A stretch of 64,000 bases of DNA. Origin: Stomoxys calcitrans (taxonomy: Eukaryota; Arthropoda; Insecta; Diptera; Muscidae). Within the stretch, counting starts at the first letter, position 1. Each line of letters starts with the position of its first letter. Shown here piece by piece: positions 57,666-64,000 of this stretch. A program made the position numbers and the translations under genes. The notes beneath the pieces are model-generated. The model saw only the letters and a program-made list of their open reading frames with translations. It did not search any database and was not told the origin of the DNA. Location of the stretch: positions 190,538,075 to 190,602,074 of the forward strand of contig NC_081552.1 of NCBI RefSeq assembly GCF_963082655.1. Direction: 5' to 3'.

Positions 57666-58475
57666 GTAAAGCTGGCAAACTATCGATAATCGCCACATTC
57701 GACATTTCTAATAATAAATATCGATAGTATCGATACCATCGTTAATTTCCCATTACCCATATATCAAACGAAAGTGAAAAGTAACAAGTAAAAGAGTGCT
57801 AAGTTAGGCCGGGCCGAATCTTGGGAACGGCACCACCATGGATTCTGCTGAGAATTTATAGAAAATAAATTTAGTTGAAAGGCATAAAATGCGGAGAAAA
57901 TCGGGAGATCGGTTTATATGGGAGCTATATCAGGTTTTGGACCGATTTGGACCGTACTTGGCACAGTTGGTGGAAGATTTGACCCATTTGCAATCCCCAA
58001 CGACCTACATCAATATTAAGTATCTGTGCAAAATTTCAAGCTGATAGCTCTACGCGTTCGACCGCTATCGTGATTTCGACAGTCGGACGGGCATAGCTAG
58101 ATCGACTCAGAACGTCAAGACGATCAAGAATATATATACTTTATGGGGTCTTAGACGAATATTGCAAGGTGTTACAAAGGAATGACTAAATTAGTGTACC
58201 CCCATCCTATGCAGGTGGGTATAAAAATCAAGAGATCGATTATTATAAAACCAATCAATGCATAGATCGAATAAACCCAAATTTGGTAAAGTTAGTTGGA
58301 AGTCATGGGAGAAATCATTGTACAAAATGTTAGCCCAAATGGATACATTCGGAATCGGGGGGCTTATTTGTTTCAATTTCCAAAAAAAATTAACTTTGCC
58401 GATAGTATCGTTAGGAAAAATATTAAACGATATTCAGACAATCTTATATATCGATATTTTGCCAGCTCTAGTTAT
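57666..58475. mobile_element. MITE H copy 2, carrying a family A insertion
   Basis: Left end aagctggcaaactatcgata near 57669, right end tatcgatattttgccagctc near 58450-58471. Shared interior words with 25978-26148. TATCGATA occurs three times on the left (57660s-57740) and once on the right. Family A sits inside. Confidence 0.65.
57783..58235 (+). repeat. Family A repeat, short, nested in MITE H
   Basis: Head aacaagtaaaagagtgctaa, ggccgggccgaatcttgg, one unit, a shortened gacggacgg-type tract, and tail acccccatcctatgcaggtg. Only one unit, unlike the reference copy. Confidence 0.88.
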
Positions 58476-58896
58476 TTGCGCCTTTAAATAATCAATGGCC
58501 AACCTGTTCCCGCAGCGATTCGTCCTTTAGACCGGAGCGAGCTTGCTCAACTACAGGAGCTTGTCGAGGATCGCAACCTCCACATGAAAATGTGGCTACA
58601 TCAACAACATTAATACACACACGTCGCACAATTGTCGAAATCGTTGACCTGACTGCATTTAAGTAAAATTTTAAAATCGATAAATGTTTTACATTCTATT
58701 TATAACCGATACTCCACTGAGCAAATTTACCTTTTTACATTTGTTTTGTTTTCAATATTCGCACAGCTGTTATCTGTCAAACACAACATAAATTGCAGCA
58801 AGTGTATTGAAAGTATTTTTGGCATTTGGATTTTGGCAATATTAGATCATATGACTAAGGTTTTTTTTTAAGTAGAAGGCATGTATTAACAGAAAA
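58476..58896. other. Unassigned spacer
   Basis: Nothing recognised. Confidence 0.4.
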
Positions 58897-59570
58897 ACAA
58901 GTAAAAGCGTGCTAAGTTTGGCCGGGCCGATCTCCCATTGATCGCATTTGTCAAGTTCTTTGCCCGGTATCTCTTTATAGGCAAACAAAAGATAATGGAT
59001 AAGAATTGCTATGCTATTGGAGCTATGTCAGGTTATAAACCAATTCTCGCTATAATTGGCTTGGATGTTAAAGACAATTGTAGATCCCATTGTGCAAAAT
59101 TTTAACAAAATGTAAAATATGGAATTCGGTTTGCATGGGAGCTATATCATGTTATAGATCGATTCATTTGGTACGTTTGTTTGAGGTCATGGATACAGTG
59201 ACTATGCCAAATTTAAGCATAATTGTGTAAGAATTACGCACTCTAGAGGCTCAAGAAGTAAAATCGGGTGATCGGTTTAAATGGAAGCTATATCAGGTTA
59301 TGGAGCGATTCAGACCGTATTTGCGGATTTGTCATGTATACAGTGACTGTGTCAAATTTACATACTTGGTACATTCATCCAATATGGACCGGTATGTCCC
59401 ATTTACAATCCCACCCGGCCTACACTAACAGGAAGTATTTGTGTAAAATTTCAAGCGCCTTGCTTTACTCTTTCGAAAGTTAACGTGTTATCGACGGACC
59501 GACATACAGACGGACGGACATAGCTAAATCAACTTAAAATGCCCCCGTCCCATGGTGGAGGGTAAACAAA
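58897..59570 (+). repeat. Family A repeat, full length
   Basis: Head aacaagtaaaagcgtgctaa with tttggccgggccga, units (gaggctcaagaagtaaaatc), tail cccccgtcccatggtggagg. Confidence 0.9.
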
Positions 59571-59656
59571 TATGTTTCTGATCTGCGATTATCAAGTTAT
59601 CTGATGGAAATACGTTGTAGAAATTAACATTTGTTATAGCAGATTTGAAGTATTAT

Positions 59657-60110
59657 ATAAAGGGTGATGTTTTAGCTATTATCTTTTTAGCAACATAGGT
59701 TTAAACAGCTCATGCCGTATCGTGTTTCGTTTTGCTGTCAAACATCTTCAGTTTGGTCTATAATTTAACCATTAATCGAATTGAATTTTATTATCAAAAT
59801 GCGTGCTTTGTTAAGAAATTAAGAAAATAAAAAATTGCGTTTAGCGACGAAGCTCATTTTTTGGCTCAATGGGTACGTTAATAAGCAGAATTGTCGATTT
59901 TGGAGTAAAGATCAGCCGGAAGCATTGCGAGAGCTTCCAATGCATCCAGAAAAAGTCACAGTTTGGTGCGGTTAATGGGCTGGTGGTATCATTGGACCGT
60001 ACTTCTTCAAAGATGATGCGAATCGTAACGTAACTGTGAATGGTGAGCGCTATTGTGAGATGATATCCAACTTTTTTTTTGCCCCAAATGCAAGAGATTG
60101 ACTTGCATGA
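59657..60110 (+). mobile_element. DD41D element, 5' portion, truncated
   Basis: End aaagggtgatgttttagcta, leader, then a broken transposase core (SDEAHF-like, NCRFWSKDQPEALRELPMH). It stops at the residues LHE, before the second aspartate, where the duplicated sequence begins. Confidence 0.82.
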
Positions 60111-60155
60111 GATTATGACCCCCATGTTGAAGCAGATATGTGTGGCGTAGACCGT

Positions 60156-61413
60156 GAGGGCGGTGGTGTCCTGTTTGTGTATATCGTGCTGTTGTATGTT
60201 GTTTTGGTGCATACTTTTGTATGCTGGCTTAGGGTCGGCTTAGGGCGATTCATTTCTTCCAGGTGAAGAGTCTGGAACTGTTTGGGGTTTAGCTGGTAGT
60301 AGTCTTTCAAGGCTACGAAGTCTGACCGAAAACTTTAATCTGGTACCACGGGTGTCAGGAGCCCCTGGAACTTCGGTTCCAGCCTGGCAGTGGTGAGGCC
60401 CCATTGGGGAGCAACGTGGTGGCTGTGGTTTGTACCCAAATCGCGGGTAGAGCATAAGCTCGGCTTGGAGTTGCGTTTTCAACCGGGTGCCGTGACCCAT
60501 AGATCGGAAGGAGTTTTAGGTAGTGCTCCGCTCCTAACCAAGGAGGTGAACACGTCCAAATATATGGGATCAAATTGGTACTCATGTGTGGATTATCATA
60601 TGTGGGGGCGTTGGTAGACGCATTGTATTCACCCTTGGGCCTCGCTGATTTGGGCCGTGATGGCAGGCATCTTCGTTAAACACAACATTCGTGGTGTTTT
60701 AGTTTAAACAAATTTTGTTGAGTGTATTATATTTGATCACAGTAGCTTCTACTATATTTTATTCAGCCTAAGCTTCTAAAATGGGAGGGCGGTGGTGTCC
60801 TGTTTGTGTATATCGTGCTGTTGTATGTTGTTTTGGTGCATACTTTTGTATGCTGGCTTAGGGTCGGCTTAGGGCGATTCATTTCTTCCAGGTGAAGAGT
60901 CTGGAACTGTTTGGGGTTTAGCTGGTAGTAGTCTTTCAAGGCTACGAAGTCTGACCGAAAACTTTAATCTGGTACCACGGGTGTCAGGAGCCCCTGGAAC
61001 TTCGGTTCCAGCCTGGCAGTGGTGAGGCCCCATTGGGGAGCAACGTGGTGGCTGTGGTTTGTACCCAAATCGCGGGTAGAGCATAAGCTCGGCTTGGAGT
61101 TGCGTTTTCAACCGGGTGCCGTGACCCATAGATCGGAAGGAGTTTTAGGTAGTGCTCCGCTCCTAACCAAGGAGGTGAACACGTCCAAATATATGGGATC
61201 AAATTGGTACTCATGTGTGGATTATCATATGTGGGGGCGTTGGTAGACGCATTGTATTCACCCTTGGGCCTCGCTGATTTGGGCCGTGATGGCAGGCATC
61301 TTCGTTAAACACAACATTCGTGGTGTTTTAGTTTAAACAAATTTTGTTGAGTGTATTATATTTGATCACAGTAGCTTCTACTATATTTTATTCAGCCTAA
61401 GCTTCTAAAATGG
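60156..61413. repeat. 629-bp direct tandem duplication
   Basis: 60156-60784 and 60785-61413 are copies at an offset of exactly 629 bp with no difference that I noticed. They are GC-richer than their flanks. The junction shares only ga. No domain recognised. It could be an untranslated region of a retrotransposon. Confidence 0.95.
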
Positions 61414-62591
61414 GAATAATGTTATTTTCTGCAGCTCGTAGTTAATTAATTAAACCATGTTCTAAATACCTATAATAAATTGTTTCTGATTAATTGATTC
61501 AGCAATTAGTTATCGTTAATTTTATTTTCTTTTAGTAGCTAGCGATTTATGATTATTATCCAAATATACATCCTAAAATCTAAATACTTCAATGGGAAGA
61601 TAATATAAAACTCAACCTACGCGACTTCGGTAACAAAACCATATCCAAACCTTAATTAACTCACACATTAATCTTAGGTTATTTTGAATAGCTTTAACCT
61701 GAAAACCATATGAAATAAGAACACCTTTTTTGATTCGAGAAGTGTTATCTTCAAAATAAAATGTCCATCAGGAAATTGTCAATGAGGGCAAGGTAGTATG
61801 GCACTTTTCAGCCCTACAAATCGACCAAACTAGATGGAATTGTCCCAGTACCCAAGCAGGAGTTCTTTGACATGATTTAAACGAGTTCTTAGCTGCAAAG
61901 GCATGAAGAGTGGTCAGAGTGAGCTGTACAACCAAAGCGGGAGGAAAGACACTAAGGTTTGTCTATTAACTTTTTTTCGTAACCTTGTAGATTGATCTAA
62001 CATTTAGAGACAGAAACACAAACTTAAAAAGTTTCCTTATGGCATCTGGTGGCAAAAATCCTATAATTGATCTTTAAAATATTAGAATATTTTTTAACAT
62101 CATTGCCGTATTACTCACTATTATGGCCTAAGACGTACACGATTCTGGGAAAAAACAATTATTAAAATTCCCAAATGTAATCAAGCAATCACGGATCTCC
62201 AATTACACTCTACCACTTTCCATGATACACAATACTAAGCGATAATATGACAGGCATTTATTTAAAATATTGAAATATTGAAATATCATCAAAATATTTA
62301 TTCTAAATAAAAAAAAAAAAACAATACCCGTGAAATAATTGCATTCGTGACTGGAACACTTCATAGATAAATTTTCAAAAAAAAAAAATAAAAATAATAA
62401 CAGCCATTAAATTAACCACAGCTGTATGACTTAAAAAGTGGGCAGGGCAATGCTTTAACAAAATAATGGTGTTGGATCTTTCGCTAAGGTACTTGTACAT
62501 AAATCATTTGTCAAATATAGTCGAGATAAACATCATTTTTACAATACTCTGGTAACTGACTCATTAATGTCAAAATGAAAAAACTCGTTAT
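61414..62591. other. AT-rich single-copy DNA
   Basis: No gene recognised. Confidence 0.5.
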
Positions 62592-63503
62592 AAAGGGTGA
62601 TTTTTTAAGAACTATAGGAAAGTTTTTCAAAAAAAAAACTCATCAAATTCATAAAATCTTTATTTAAATCGATAATACGGTCCATATAGTTTAATGTTTG
62701 AAGATTATTTCATGCAAATGTTGACCGTGACTGTGCCTCATATGGTGGTCCATCCGCTTAGTCCAATTTTGGCATACTCTTACCAACATTTCGGCCGGTA
62801 TCTCACAAATAAATGCTTCAGTGTTGTTTTGCAATGCGTCAAATGAAGCAGGCTTGTCTGTATAAACATGAGCTTTAACATAACCCCACAAAAAATAGTC
62901 TAAAGGCGTTAAATGGCACAATCAAGGCGGCTAATTGACCGCTACCTAACGCGAAATAAAATGTTCTCCGAACTCGCCTCTCAATAAGTCCATTGCTACG
63001 CGTGCTGTGTGGCATGTGGCACCGTTTTGTTGAAACCACATCTCATGCAAGTCAAGTTCTTGCTTTTTGGGCAAAAAAAAGTTGGATACCATCGCGCTCA
63101 GCATTCACAGTTACGCTACTATTCGCATCATCTTTGAAGAAGTACGGTCCAATGATGCCACCAGCCCTTAAACCGCACCAAACTGTGACTTTTTCTGGAT
63201 TCATTGGTAGATATCCCAATGCTTCTGGCTGATCTTTACTTCAAAATTAATAATTCTGCTTATTTACGTACCCATTGAGCCAAAAATTAGCTTATTCGCT
63301 TCATCGAAGAATCGAGCGATGAACTTTCTTAACAGAACACGCATTTTGATAATATAATTCAATATTTTGCAAGCGTTGTTCGTTAGTAAGACAATTCAAG
63401 ATTAAAATATGGACCAAACTGAAGACGTTTGACAGTGAAACAAAACATGAAACGTGCGCGAGCTGTTTAAGCCAGTGTTACCAAAAAAGATAATAGCTAA
63501 AAA
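62592..63503 (-). mobile_element. DD41D element, internally deleted, near full ends
   Basis: Left end aaagggtgattttttaagaa. Right side ccaaaaaagataatagctaa, but the last 10 or so bases are lost. The minus-strand core runs from about 63340 to 62691. The 62921-62691 frame reads LTPLDYFLWGYVKAHVYTDK with the third aspartate, to QHLHEIIFKH. Upstream pieces in other frames retain MWFQQNGATCHTA, with the second aspartate changed to asparagine. The N-terminal DNA-binding region is deleted here too. Confidence 0.85.
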
Positions 63504-63590
63504 ATATATTCTTGATCCTCATGACATTTTAAGTCGATCCAGCCTTGTTCGTCCGTCTGTCGAAAGCACACTTTCGAAGGAGTAAAGCTA
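63504..63590 (-). repeat. Family A tail fragment
   Basis: attcttgatcctcatgacat, gtcgatccagccttgttcgt, tttcgaaggagtaaagctat. Confidence 0.75.
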
Positions 63591-63859
63591 TATCCAGAGA
63601 AATCATTGGTTGGAATTCGATTATAAGAACAAAAAGATAATAATGTCAAAACAATTTCAATAGTTTGAACCACAGTTTGGCCATTTTCATAGTTCAGTAG
63701 CTATCTTAACCACGATACAATAAATGGGGTTAAAAGAAGATGTAACTTACCGATATATCAGATCCATCATTTATATTTCATAAAAAATAAATTCATTTTG
63801 CTACTGCCAATTGAATCAACAACGTTTTATTTTCTGCAGTACCGCCAAAGAGTAAGCAG
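63591..63859. other. Spacer
   Basis: Nothing recognised. Confidence 0.4.
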
Positions 63860-63955
63860 ACAATCCTTACCGTAGTTTTGCTTATTACCCTACCGGTAGT
63901 TGTGCTAACTGCCATACCGGAGTTCGACTAACTCCTTACCGGTAGTTGTATCCTT
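63860..63955. repeat. About 24-bp tandem, four copies
   Basis: Units near ttaccggtagttgtgctaac: cttaccgtagttttgc, cctaccggtagttgtgc, cataccggagttcgac, cttaccggtagttgtatc. Confidence 0.7.
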
Positions 63956-63978
63956 CAGGCAGAGAATTCGGAAACCGA

Positions 63979-63989
63979 GGTTCGAGTCC
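63979..63989 (+). promoter_or_regulatory. Pol III B-box-like word at window edge
   Basis: ggttcgagtcc matches the B-box consensus. No A box or tRNA fold is seen, and the window ends 11 bases later. It may belong to a SINE or tRNA fragment. Confidence 0.25.
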
Positions 63990-64000
63990 CCCGGCCGGCC

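Noticed and set aside
57347..57727. 126-codon plus-strand frame after the RTE-like RT
   Set aside because: It is out of frame with the preceding RT, has no recognisable domain and runs into MITE H.
60240..61246. Repeated 86-, 76- and 75-codon frames
   Set aside because: Each appears twice only because of the 629-bp duplication. Frames overlap on both strands and no motif is seen.

Overview
This window reads as intergenic or intronic DNA of a higher dipteran, most likely a calyptrate or muscoid fly. The inference rests on the dense mixture of mariner, Tc1, rosa-like (DD41D), Jockey, I/R1-like and RTE-like elements, on tRNA-headed SINEs, and on AT-rich spacers with long pentanucleotide microsatellites. 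The species call is from general knowledge, not a database match. I find no host protein-coding gene, rRNA, functional tRNA, operon or CRISPR array. Every coding signal I recognise is a transposable-element remnant.

The backbone is three dispersed repeat families, named A, B and C here; summed over the intervals below they cover about a third of the window. A and B share a homologous internal unit of about 152-153 bp repeated in tandem. They also share a head with a perfect 15-nt palindrome (TTCGGCCGGGCCGAA), and their heads and tails are complementary (ccctccaccat / atggtggaggg in A; tacccaccacc / ggtggtgggta in B). C has a looser repeating unit and a head beginning tagctgacccgggcccgc or close to it.

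Layout. 1-2270: B and a 3' fragment of an I/R1-like retrotransposon. 2273-3214: a mariner. 3240-5800: repeat pieces and single-copy DNA. 5825-7575: element G, ending in a 17-bp minisatellite. 7905-11949: A copies carrying a mariner-derived MITE and a nearly intact Tc1-like transposon. 12076-13790: a TIR-bounded segment holding Jockey sequence. 15079-18795: A, B, SINE and C. 19030-19655: (ATTTT)n. 21061-25023: foldback element E, an exact-looking 1.1-kb tandem duplication and three SINEs. 25978-28082: a MITE, a mariner relic and a 575-bp palindrome. 28318-36485: A and B copies end to end. 36486-38990: I/R1-like remnant, SINE and (GGAAA)n. 40135-43242: an RT fragment, a DD41D element, a C+SINE composite and A. 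44690-48335: a second G copy split by a second C+SINE composite. 48480-51190: an RTE-like retrotransposon between A pieces. 53030-59570: C, B, RTE fragments, and a MITE rich in TATCGATA sites. 59657-63503: two DD41D copies flanking a 629-bp tandem duplication.

The insertions are layered. Tc1 sits in A, the MITE in A, a SINE in C, the C+SINE unit in G, and A in MITE H, so a relative order of activity can be read. The points most worth following up are the A/B unit array, the C+SINE composite, element G, the large palindrome, and the two nearly identical duplications, which could be real or assembly-made.
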